Made by a program: the position numbers and the translations under genes. Positions 7,732 to 15,422 of a DNA stretch of 28,880 bases are shown in pieces. This DNA comes from an uncultured Bacteroidales bacterium (GTDB taxonomy: Bacteria > Bacteroidota > Bacteroidia > Bacteroidales > P3), in NCBI GenBank assembly GCA_947174375.1, contig CAMWIS010000005.1, positions 1 through 28,880 on the forward strand. Direction: 5' to 3'. Position 1 is the first letter of the stretch, and each line of letters opens with the position of its first letter. The notes beneath the pieces were generated by a model. That model was not told where the DNA came from and did not search any database. It saw only the letters and a program-made list of their open reading frames with translations.

Positions 7732-8661
7732 ATGGAAACTGTAAAATGCTTAATCATCGGCTCCGGCCCCGCGGGCTTCACGGCCGCGATTTATGCGGCG
7801 CGCGCCGACCTCAAACCCGTATTGTACGAGGGCTATCAGCCCGGCGGTCAGTTGACGATTACGACCGAAGTGGAGAACTTTCCCGGCTACCCGAAAGGCG
7901 TTTCCGGCCCCCAACTCATGGAAGACCTGCGCGAACAGGCCAAGCGTTTCAACGCCGACATCCGTCCCGGCACGATTGAGGAAGTGGACTTCTCCAAGCG
8001 TCCGTTCCGGGTCGTAACCGAGAACAAGACCGAAATCCTGGCCGAAACGGTCATCGTGGCCACCGGCGCTTCCGCCAACTGGCTCGGTCTGGAATCCGAA
8101 AAGAAATTCAACGGACAGGGCGTTTCCGCCTGCGCCACCTGCGACGGTTTCTTCTACAAGAACCAGGATGTGGCCGTAGTGGGCGGCGGGGATACGGCGG
8201 CCGAAGAAGCCAGCTACCTGACCAATCTCTGCAATAAAGTATATATGATTGTCCGCCGTGACGAACTGCGTGCCTCCAAGGTTATGCAGGAACGCGTGTT
8301 GAGCAATCCGAAAATCGAAATGGTTTGGCACCACGTCACGCAGGAGATTTTGGGTGACGAAAGCGGTGTGACCGGCGTTCTGCTCAAAAACGTACAGACG
8401 GGCGAAGACAAGAAAATCGACATCACGGGCTTCTTCGTCGCCATCGGCCATACGCCGAATACGGCGCTGTTCAAGGGCCAGCTCGAACTGCACCCCAACG
8501 GCTACATCAAGACCGAACCGGGTTCGACGCGCACGTCCGTACCGGGCGTATTCGCCGCCGGCGACGTTCAGGACTTGCATTTCCGTCAGGGCATCGTGGC
8601 GGCCGGCACCGGCTGCATGGCCGCGATGGAGGCGGAACGTTTCCTGAAAGACAGCGAGTAG
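7732..8661 (+). CDS. trxB: Thioredoxin reductase
   Basis: This 309-aa flavoprotein transfers electrons from NADPH through FAD and a redox disulfide to thioredoxin. FAD binds the GSGPAG motif (residues 10-15). The redox-active pair is Cys134/Cys137 in ACATCDGFFY. The NADPH Rossmann motif is GGGDTAAEEA (about 151-160). The C-terminal FAD contact FAAGDVQD is present. Length and all motifs are those of the low-molecular-weight bacterial enzyme. It sits in the plus-strand run, with 25 bases before it that lack a recognisable promoter and 24 after it. Confidence 0.96.
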   Translation: METVKCLIIGSGPAGFTAAIYAARADLKPVLYEGYQPGGQLTITTEVENFPGYPKGVSGPQLMEDLREQAKRFNADIRPGTIEEVDFSKRPFRVVTENKTEILAETVIVATGASANWLGLESEKKFNGQGVSACATCDGFFYKNQDVAVVGGGDTAAEEASYLTNLCNKVYMIVRRDELRASKVMQERVLSNPKIEMVWHHVTQEILGDESGVTGVLLKNVQTGEDKKIDITGFFVAIGHTPNTALFKGQLELHPNGYIKTEPGSTRTSVPGVFAAGDVQDLHFRQGIVAAGTGCMAAMEAERFLKDSE

Positions 8662-8685
8662 TCCTTTTAAAACACAACTTTGGAT

Positions 8686-9330
8686 ATGAAGAAGATAGCG
8701 GTGATTCTATCGGGCTGTGGCGTGTTCGACGGCAGCGAGATAGGCGAGAGCATGATGGCGCTGTTGGCGATAGACCTTTACGGCGCCTCTTATTCCATTT
8801 TCGCGCCCGACAAGGCGCAGGCCGTGGTCATGAACCATCTGACCGGCGAACCCATGGATGAACGGCGCAACGTGCTCGTGGAGGCGGCGCGCATCGCCCG
8901 GGGTGAGATTGCGCCGCTGTCTTCTTTCCGTGCCGATGAATTCGACGCCCTGATTCTGCCGGGCGGTTTCGGCGCGGCCAAAAACCTGTCCACCTACGCT
9001 TCCGACGGCGAGCGCATGACGGTGGACGCGGAGGTACGGCAGGCGGTGCTGGCGATGCACGCCGCCGGAAAACCGATCGGCGCGATGTGCATCGCGCCCG
9101 TCATCCTGGCGCATCTGCTGCCGGGCGTCAAACTCACGATCGGCAAAGACCCGCGGACGGCCGCGCACATCACGGCGATGGGCGGCGTGCACGAGGCCAC
9201 GGAGGAGGCGCAGGTCAGCGCGGATGCGGTCAATAAAGTATATACAACGCCGTGCTATATGTTGAACGGCGTTCGGATCGGACAGATTTTTCAAAGCGCG
9301 CAGGCTTTGGTCAAGGCCATGTTGGCTTAG
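8686..9330 (+). CDS. elbB: ElbB/ES1-family glyoxalase-like DJ-1 superfamily protein
   Basis: This 214-aa member of the class I glutamine-amidotransferase/DJ-1 fold carries the diagnostic ElbB blocks. These are SGCGVFDGSEI at the start, LPGGFGAAKNLS (about residues 91-102), and the nucleophile-elbow cysteine Cys135 in GAMCIAPVI. E. coli ElbB has been linked to isoprenoid synthesis, and weak glyoxalase activity has been reported. Its true role is unclear. In E. coli it neighbours the peptidoglycan glycosyltransferase mtgA. Here it lies two bases before murL, another cell-wall context. The ATG at 8686 is preferred over the in-frame TTG at 8680 because family members begin MKKIAVILSG. A -7-like CAACTTTG lies three bases before the ATG. 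Confidence 0.88.
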   Translation: MKKIAVILSGCGVFDGSEIGESMMALLAIDLYGASYSIFAPDKAQAVVMNHLTGEPMDERRNVLVEAARIARGEIAPLSSFRADEFDALILPGGFGAAKNLSTYASDGERMTVDAEVRQAVLAMHAAGKPIGAMCIAPVILAHLLPGVKLTIGKDPRTAAHITAMGGVHEATEEAQVSADAVNKVYTTPCYMLNGVRIGQIFQSAQALVKAMLA

Positions 9331-9332
9331 CC

Positions 9333-10784
9333 ATGAAAGACAACCGGGATTTGTACGCACGGCTCCGCCGGCAATACCCTTTGTTCGTTTACGAAGGCTA
9401 TGAGGAATTGCCTTTGCAGACGGAACGGGACGCCTGTTGCCTTCATGTGCGCTACCGCTTCGTCGTTTACGATGCCGAGGGGCGGGAAGCCTTTGTATAT
9501 CGGCCCGAATGGCGCGTTCCGGCGCGGCCGTTCTATGCGGCGGACAACGTGCCGCCGGCGTTGTGGCGCAATCTGTTGTTCCAACTCGGGCTGGCCGAAT
9601 TGGTCAGCTATTGGAAAGCCACGGCTTCGCCCGTCGTGGAAATCCGTTGCCCGGACGGCGTCGGTATGGACGAAGCCGCCGTGGCCTTTTGGCAAAAGCT
9701 TTATTTCAACGGACTGGGCGAGTATTTCTATCTCAACGGGCTGCACGATGTGACGCAGGCCGGTTTCATGACGATAAGGGTAAAGGCGGCTTCGGCCACG
9801 GCTTGCGGTGCGGTGGAAATGCCATTGGCGCCGCGCGTCATCGTACCCATCGGCGGCGGCAAGGATTCGGTCGTGACCTGGGAGGTGCTGTCGCATACGC
9901 GGGCGGAAGGGGCGGACGGCCTCCTGCCGCTCATCCTCAATCCGCGCGGCGCCACGCTGGCCTGCTGCGCGGCCGGCGGCAAGGCCGAAAACGACATCGC
10001 GGTGCTGAACCGCAGCCTCGACCCGCTGTTGCTCGAACTCAACGCCCAAGGCTTCCTCAACGGCCATACGCCGTTTTCGGCCTTGCTGGCATTCGCCACA
10101 TTGCTGGTGGCGGCCTTGACAGGCCGCCGTTACATCGCGCTCTCGAACGAGAGCAGCGCGAACGAAAGCACGGTGGCGGGGAGTACCGTCAACCATCAGT
10201 ATTCCAAGTCATTTGAATTCGAGTCGGATTTCCGAAACTACGTGGCGCACTGCGTTTCGCCCTCGTTTTACTATTTCAGCTTCCTCAGGCCGCTGAGCGA
10301 GCTGGCCATTGCGCGCGTCTTCAGCGACTGCAAGGCCTATCATGCGGTGTTCAAGAGCTGCAACGTAGGCAGCAAGCAGGATATATGGTGCGGGCATTGC
10401 GCCAAATGCCTGTTCGCCTATATCATCTTTTCGCCCTTTCTGCCGCAGGCCGACTTGGCGCGTATCTTCGGCCACAACCTGCTGGCCGACGCCGCGATGC
10501 TACCGCTGTTGAAGGAATTGGACGGCGAAACGCCCGTCAAGCCGTTTGAATGCGTCGGCACCGTGTCGGAAGTCAATTGGGCGTTGCAGCAGTTGCGCCC
10601 GATGGCCGAGGCCGAGCCGGGCGCGTATCCGCTCTTGGACGCTTATTTTGCGTCGGAGGCGGCGCGGCAACCGGTGCCGGATGCGGTATGGTGCGGCTTA
10701 TATACACCGCACGCGCTGCCGCCGGAATTTTTGGAAGGGCTGGAACGCTATCTGAAAACGGCCCGTATATTTGACAAGGCATAA
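9333..10784 (+). CDS. murL: UDP-MurNAc-L-Ala-L-Glu epimerase (MurL family)
   Basis: This 483-aa protein matches MurL, the enzyme that uses ATP (to AMP and PPi) to invert the terminal L-Glu of UDP-MurNAc-L-Ala-L-Glu to D-Glu. Visible hallmarks are a PP-loop-type GGGKDS (residues 174-179), the SNESSANEST block followed by VNHQYSKSFEFE, and a cysteine cluster C-x9-C-x2-C-x2-C (Cys343, 353, 356, 359, in WCGHCAKC). The LLAD and KPFECVG segments close the core. The PP-loop and cysteine cluster resemble those of QueC, suggesting carboxylate adenylation and a structural zinc. The next gene is a MurD-like ligase, the arrangement seen for the Xanthomonas murD2-murL pair. Start: the ATG two bases after elbB. 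The open frame extends further upstream but only inside elbB. The function is by homology. The family was mainly described outside Bacteroidota as far as I know. Confidence 0.88.
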   Translation: MKDNRDLYARLRRQYPLFVYEGYEELPLQTERDACCLHVRYRFVVYDAEGREAFVYRPEWRVPARPFYAADNVPPALWRNLLFQLGLAELVSYWKATASPVVEIRCPDGVGMDEAAVAFWQKLYFNGLGEYFYLNGLHDVTQAGFMTIRVKAASATACGAVEMPLAPRVIVPIGGGKDSVVTWEVLSHTRAEGADGLLPLILNPRGATLACCAAGGKAENDIAVLNRSLDPLLLELNAQGFLNGHTPFSALLAFATLLVAALTGRRYIALSNESSANESTVAGSTVNHQYSKSFEFESDFRNYVAHCVSPSFYYFSFLRPLSELAIARVFSDCKAYHAVFKSCNVGSKQDIWCGHCAKCLFAYIIFSPFLPQADLARIFGHNLLADAAMLPLLKELDGETPVKPFECVGTVSEVNWALQQLRPMAEAEPGAYPLLDAYFASEAARQPVPDAVWCGLYTPHALPPEFLEGLERYLKTARIFDKA

Positions 10785-10804
10785 ACGATTGCGGCAACGG
10801 CATT

Positions 10805-12238
10805 ATGGAAGATTCGGCATTACAGGGGCTTTTCGATGCGGTCGTAAGACCCGCGGGGCGGGTGGCGCTGTTGGGCGCCGGCCGCGAGGGCGAGAGCAGC
10901 TACCGGCTGTTGCGCCGGCTGTATCCGCAGTTGCCGATAACGGTCTGTGACCGCAACGAGGGCGTGCGGGCCGCCGCGCTTTGGCAGGCCGACCCGTTTG
11001 TGGATTTTGCCACGGGCGAACGCTATATCGAGGCCGCGGCCGCCTTTCCGCTCATTATCAAAAGTCCGGGCGTCTGCCTCAAAGACCGCCCCGATTTGTT
11101 GCAAAGTCCGGCGCTGACCTCGCAGGCCGACCTGTTCCTGCGCTTTTTCGGCCGGCAGTGTGTGGGCGTAACGGGCACCAAGGGCAAGAGTACGGTCACC
11201 CATCTGATATACCATCTGTTGCAGGCCGAATACCCCTGTCTGTTGGCCGGCAACATGGGCATCCCGTTTTTCGATATCCTGCCGCAGCTCACGCCGGCGC
11301 ACCGCGTGGTCTGCGAACTCTCGTCCCACCAGTTGGAACAGGTGCGGACGGCGCCCGCCGTCGGCGTCTTGCTCAACCTCTACGAAGAGCATCTCGACCA
11401 CTATGCGGACTTTGAAACCTACCAGCGTGCCAAACTGCATATCGCGGGCGGCGGCTGTCTGATTGTCAACGGCGACGACCCCTTGATTGACGTCCGGCTC
11501 ACGGAGCGCGGCCGGCCCGTGCGGCTCGCCGTGTTCGGCACGGCGGAAAAGGCCGCCGCGGCCTATGCGGGCCGCCCCGGCTTCGAGGTCGCCGACCGGC
11601 TGTTGTGGACGCCCCAAGGCCTTAGGACGGCCGACGGCGCGTCCGTCTTCGATTTCTCCGCGCCGCACCCGCTTATCGGCGAGCACAACGAACGCAATTT
11701 GGCGGCGGCCTTGTTGGCGGCCGTTCAGGCGGGCGGGCATTACGGACGGATGCTGCCGCGCGTGGCCACGTTCCAGCCCCTGCCGCACCGTCTGCAATAC
11801 GTAGGGTGCTACGGCGGCGCGCACTATTTCAACGACTCCATTTCCACGATTCCGCAGGCCTGCATCGCGGCCGTGGAGAGCGTCAACCGCCTGCCGTTCG
11901 TCCAAGGCGTCAGTTGCCTGATAATCGGCGGCTTCGACCGCGAAATCGATTATGCGCCGCTCGTGGCGTACCTATGCGCAAATCCGATAAAAAGTGTTAT
12001 TTTTGTGGGAGCGGCGGGACGCCGGATACAGGCCGCTTTGGCCGCCCGCAAAAGCCTGCCTTTGGCGCATTTGTGCACCGACGATTATGAAACGCTCGTG
12101 CCTTGGGCCGTGGCGCATACCGCGCCCGGTACGGCCTGTGTGTTGAGCCCGGCCGCCGCCAGTTACGACCGTTTCAAGAACTTCGAGGAACGGGGCGAAA
12201 CCTTTATGCGATTGATAAAAAAACAATTCGAGATATGA
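10805..12238 (+). CDS. murD2: UDP-MurNAc-L-alanine--L-glutamate ligase (MurD2)
   Basis: This 477-aa Mur ligase has an N-terminal UDP-binding domain (LLGAGREGESS). The ATP P-loop is TGTKGKST (residues 123-130). The usual carbamylated lysine lies in YQRAKLHIA, GEHNERNLAAAL is in the middle, and LSPAAASYDRFKNFEERG is at the C-terminus. The overall match is to MurD. Placement beside murL indicates the MurD2 variant that joins L-Glu rather than D-Glu. The MurD motif NDSKATN, which contacts D-Glu, here reads NDSISTI (343-349), so the Lys is replaced by Ile. The MurD Lys348 position is Arg379 in GGFDRE. If the pairing is misread, it would be an ordinary MurD. The gene starts 20 bases after murL and overlaps ftcD by four bases (ATGA). 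Confidence 0.85.
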   Translation: MEDSALQGLFDAVVRPAGRVALLGAGREGESSYRLLRRLYPQLPITVCDRNEGVRAAALWQADPFVDFATGERYIEAAAAFPLIIKSPGVCLKDRPDLLQSPALTSQADLFLRFFGRQCVGVTGTKGKSTVTHLIYHLLQAEYPCLLAGNMGIPFFDILPQLTPAHRVVCELSSHQLEQVRTAPAVGVLLNLYEEHLDHYADFETYQRAKLHIAGGGCLIVNGDDPLIDVRLTERGRPVRLAVFGTAEKAAAAYAGRPGFEVADRLLWTPQGLRTADGASVFDFSAPHPLIGEHNERNLAAALLAAVQAGGHYGRMLPRVATFQPLPHRLQYVGCYGGAHYFNDSISTIPQACIAAVESVNRLPFVQGVSCLIIGGFDREIDYAPLVAYLCANPIKSVIFVGAAGRRIQAALAARKSLPLAHLCTDDYETLVPWAVAHTAPGTACVLSPAAASYDRFKNFEERGETFMRLIKKQFEI

Positions 12239-13923
12239 AAAAGTTAATTGAATGCGTGCCCAACTTCAGCGAAGGGCGCGATATGTCCGTCATCAAGCAG
12301 ATTACGGACGAGATTGAGAAAATAGACGGCGTCAAGTTGCTGGACGTAGATCCGGGTGCGGCCACGAACCGTACCGTCGTCACGTTCGTCGGCACGCCGG
12401 ACGAAGTCATCGAGGCGGCGTTCCAAGCCGTCAAGAAGGCCGGTCAGCTCATCGATATGCGTCAGCACCACGGCGCCCACCCGCGTTTCGGTGCCACCGA
12501 CGTATGCCCGCTCGTACCCGTGGCCAACATCACGATGGAAGAAACCGTCGAATACGCGCGCCGCTTGGCCAAACGTATCGGCGAGGAACTCGGCATTTCG
12601 GTTTACTGCTACGAATCGGCCGCGTTCGACCCCAAACGCCGCAACCTGGCTTATTGCCGTGCCGGCGAATACGAAGGCCTGAAAGAAAAACTGGCCACGG
12701 CCGAGGGCAAGCCCGATTTCGGCCCCGCCGAGTTCAACGCGTTCTCCGGCGCTACGGCCGTCGGTGCGCGTGACTTCCTCGTAGCCATCAACTATAACCT
12801 CAATACCACCTCCACGCGCCGCGCCAACGCCATCGCGTTCGACGTCCGCGAAAAGGGCCGTCCCGCCCGTGAAGGCGGCAAGGTGACGGGCAAACCGCTC
12901 AAAGACGAAAACGGCAAGCCCATTATGATTCCGGGCACGCTCAAAGGCACGAAAGCCATCGGCTGGTTTATCGAAGAATACGGCATCGCGCAGGTGTCGA
13001 TGAACATCACGAATATCTCGCAGACGCCGGTTCATGTGGCCTATGAAGAAGTGTTCGCCAAGGCGGCCGCGCGCGGCGTGCGTGTGACGGGCGCCGAAAT
13101 CGTCGGTCTGATTCCCAAGAAGACGCTCATCGACGCCGGTAAGTTCTATCTGGCCAAACAGCAGCGTTCGGCGGGTATCAGCGAGGCGGAAATCATCAAA
13201 ATCGCCGTCAAGTCGATGGGCTTGGACGACCTCAAACCGTTCAATCCGGAAGAGAAAATCATCGAATACCTGTTGGAAGCCGACAACAAGACGAAGAAGC
13301 TCGTCGATCTGACGTGCACGGGCTTTGCCGACGAAACCGCGAGCGAGTCGCCCGCGCCCGGCGGCGGTTCCATCTCGGCCTACATGGGTTCTTTGGCGGC
13401 CGCGTTGGGCACGATGGTGGCCAACCTCTCGTCGCACAAGGCCGGCTGGGACGAACGTTGGGAAGAGTTCTCCGTTTGGGCCGAAAAGGGTCAGGCCATG
13501 AAAGACGCGCTGTTGCACCTGGTGGACGAAGACACCAACGCGTTCAACAAGATTATGGACGCCTTCGGCCTGCCGAAAAAGACCGACGAGGAAAAGGCGG
13601 CGCGTAGCGCGGCCATCCAGGAGGCCACGAAGTATGCGACCGAGGTGCCGTTCCACACGATGCAGGAAGCGTTCAAGACGTTCGACATCGTACAGGCCAT
13701 GGCCGAAATCGGTAACCCCAATTCGGTGACCGATGCCGGCGTGGGTGCGCTCTGTGCCCGCAGCGCCGTGTTGGGTGCGCATCTGAACGTGCAGATCAAC
13801 GCCTCCAGCCTCAAGGACGAAGCCTTCAAGAAAGACATTCTGGCTAAGGCGGCGGACATCGCCAAGCAGGCCGAAGCCCGTGAAGCGGAAATCTTGAAAA
13901 TCGTCGCTTCGAAAATCGGCTAA
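12235..13923 (+). CDS. ftcD: Bifunctional glutamate formimidoyltransferase/formimido-THF cyclodeaminase
   Basis: This 562-aa fusion acts at the end of histidine degradation. The formiminotransferase part (about residues 1-330) moves the formimino group from N-formimino-L-glutamate to tetrahydrofolate, releasing L-glutamate. The cyclodeaminase part (about 350-560) makes 5,10-methenyl-THF and ammonia. The N-terminus MKKLIECVPNFSEGRD and the catalytic-His block HPRFGATDVCP (His82) identify the first domain. ESPAPGGGSISAYMGSLA identifies the second. Both domains look intact. The ATG at 12235 overlaps the murD2 stop. Other hut genes are not in the window. It ends the plus-strand run, just before a strong terminator. 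Confidence 0.95.
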   Translation: MKKLIECVPNFSEGRDMSVIKQITDEIEKIDGVKLLDVDPGAATNRTVVTFVGTPDEVIEAAFQAVKKAGQLIDMRQHHGAHPRFGATDVCPLVPVANITMEETVEYARRLAKRIGEELGISVYCYESAAFDPKRRNLAYCRAGEYEGLKEKLATAEGKPDFGPAEFNAFSGATAVGARDFLVAINYNLNTTSTRRANAIAFDVREKGRPAREGGKVTGKPLKDENGKPIMIPGTLKGTKAIGWFIEEYGIAQVSMNITNISQTPVHVAYEEVFAKAAARGVRVTGAEIVGLIPKKTLIDAGKFYLAKQQRSAGISEAEIIKIAVKSMGLDDLKPFNPEEKIIEYLLEADNKTKKLVDLTCTGFADETASESPAPGGGSISAYMGSLAAALGTMVANLSSHKAGWDERWEEFSVWAEKGQAMKDALLHLVDEDTNAFNKIMDAFGLPKKTDEEKAARSAAIQEATKYATEVPFHTMQEAFKTFDIVQAMAEIGNPNSVTDAGVGALCARSAVLGAHLNVQINASSLKDEAFKKDILAKAADIAKQAEAREAEILKIVASKIG

Positions 13924-13952
13924 GGATAAGCCAAGTCTTTAAAGACGAACCG

Positions 13953-13990
13953 CGCCCTCGGAACGCTGCCGTTCCGGGGGCGTTTTTTTT
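13953..13990 (+). terminator. Intrinsic terminator after ftcD
   Basis: Arms of 13 bases (13953-13965 and 13970-13982) pair fully, with one G-U, around the loop CTGC. They are followed by eight T (13983-13990). The T-tract runs into the stop codon of the convergent yihY-type gene at 13989. On the minus strand the hairpin lacks a following T-tract, so it should act mainly in the plus direction. Confidence 0.93.
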
Positions 13991-15383
13991 ACCATTTGAA
14001 ATCGCGCACCAAGGCGTCGGCCTCGGAGCCGGTAAAGTGGCGGCTCAGCGTTTGCAGATAGGTGTCGAACACCGTGTATATCCGTGAATTTTCGGGCTGA
14101 TATTCCTCGTTGTAGTCGTAGCGGTCAAGCGCCCTCAGCACGTCGCTCACGCGCAACAGCCGCGTGTCGAAGGCCGGTTGGTAGCGGGCCTGGTCGGTAT
14201 AGCTGTCGTCTTCCAGATAGATGCAACTCAGGATGCCGGTTTGGGTCAACTCCCGCGCGATGCGGTAGAGGTAGGGCCGCGGGGCACCGATCTGTTGCGC
14301 GAGTTCGGCGATATCCATGCCGCCCCGTTTCGCCTCGAACTGGCGGATGAGCAGGCTCGTCACCATCAGGGCGTAGATTTTCTTGCGGAACTCACTCAGG
14401 TGGCGGTAGTCGGTCTCGAAGATATATTGGTTGCGGCGGTAGATGCTGAAGCTCAGTTCCGCGCCCACCAGCAGGATGAGCCAGCTGAAACGCAGCCATA
14501 TCAGGAACAGGGGCAGGGCGGCGAAACTGCCGTAAAGCACGTTGTAGCCCGTCATATACTGTTGCAGGTGGACGTACAGGCTTTGGAACGCGAGGAAGCA
14601 AATTGTGGTGATGATGCTGGCGATTAGAACGGGGCCGGTCGGCATCTTGCGGTTGGGCAGGATAAGGTAAACCATGCAGACGAGGAACAGGGCGGAGAGG
14701 AAAGGCGTGGCGCTCAACACCGCGCGCACGATGCTTTGGAACAGGCTCGCGTCCACGAGTTCGGTCAGATGGTCGGCCAGGTAGGAACGCGCGCTGAAAG
14801 CCACGTAGAGCAACATGGGGGTCAGGATGATGAGCGTGATGTAGTCGGTGGCCTTGCGCATGGCCGGCCGTCCCTTGCGGATTTCCCAAATCGTATTGAG
14901 CGAGAATTCGATGCGGTTCAATACCGTGAGGATAATCCACAGCAGGAAGATAAGACCGGTGCCGCCGATGAGGCCGGAATTGGTGTTTTGGAGAAAGTCC
15001 TGCGCAAAGCCGAACACGGTGTTCCAAAACGGCATATCGGTGGATGACACGGGCGCGAATACGGCCTGCACGGCGTTTTCGAAGCCGAAGCCGCCCGCGA
15101 AGCCGAACACCATGGCCAAAACGGGCACGATGGCCAGGGCCGTGTAGTAACTCAGCGCGGAGGATTGATCCAAGCAACCGTCCTTGATGGTTTTCTTGAC
15201 CGTCACCGCGACGGTCTTGTAGATTTCGCGGGCGGCTTTCTTATAGAACGGTTGGCCGGCCGAGGGCGCGAACCAAACCTCGAAGCGGAAGAACGCGATT
15301 TGGCGTTGGAGGTATTCGCGCAGGCGGCGGTACAGCCGGTTCGGTAAACGGTCGGGCTGTTGAGGCGTGGTATCGGTTTGCAT
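13989..15383 (-). CDS. YihY/BrkB-family membrane protein with C-terminal helix-turn-helix-like domain
   Basis: This 464-aa protein has a hydrophobic core of about six membrane segments (residues about 75-320). It carries the family signature DQSSALSYYTALAIVPVLAMVFGFAGG (in two stretches) and the later VGAELSFSIYRRNQYIFE. The molecular function of YihY/UPF0761 proteins is not established. The cytoplasmic C-terminal 140 residues include DIAELAQQIGAPRPYLYRIARELTQTGIL (written here only as a helix-turn-helix-like pattern, roughly residues 350-380), resembling winged-helix regulators such as Rrf2. The 39-base gap upstream contains an AT-rich TTGACA...TATATATAC stretch on the minus strand that could be a promoter, although it does not fit the Bacteroidota consensus. 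Confidence 0.85.
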   Translation of the reverse strand: MQTDTTPQQPDRLPNRLYRRLREYLQRQIAFFRFEVWFAPSAGQPFYKKAAREIYKTVAVTVKKTIKDGCLDQSSALSYYTALAIVPVLAMVFGFAGGFGFENAVQAVFAPVSSTDMPFWNTVFGFAQDFLQNTNSGLIGGTGLIFLLWIILTVLNRIEFSLNTIWEIRKGRPAMRKATDYITLIILTPMLLYVAFSARSYLADHLTELVDASLFQSIVRAVLSATPFLSALFLVCMVYLILPNRKMPTGPVLIASIITTICFLAFQSLYVHLQQYMTGYNVLYGSFAALPLFLIWLRFSWLILLVGAELSFSIYRRNQYIFETDYRHLSEFRKKIYALMVTSLLIRQFEAKRGGMDIAELAQQIGAPRPYLYRIARELTQTGILSCIYLEDDSYTDQARYQPAFDTRLLRVSDVLRALDRYDYNEEYQPENSRIYTVFDTYLQTLSRHFTGSEADALVRDFKW

Positions 15384-15422
15384 CGTTAGTATATATAATT
15401 GTCAATGGGTTTTGCCATGGGT

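Noticed and set aside
10805..12238. Ordinary D-Glu-adding MurD
   Set aside because: The gene is adjacent to murL, outside a division cluster, and the D-Glu contact loop is altered. This remains the main alternative and needs the genome-wide check listed in the findings.
12244..13782. 512-aa minus-strand open frame opposite ftcD
   Set aside because: It is a mirror frame of a clear two-domain enzyme, with repetitive Arg/Gly/Phe composition and no known motif.
13935..13946. Perfect palindrome GTCTTTAAAGAC as an operator or second terminator
   Set aside because: It is a 12-base, mostly AT self-complementary word between ftcD and its real terminator, with no T-tract. Chance or a minor structural role is more likely.
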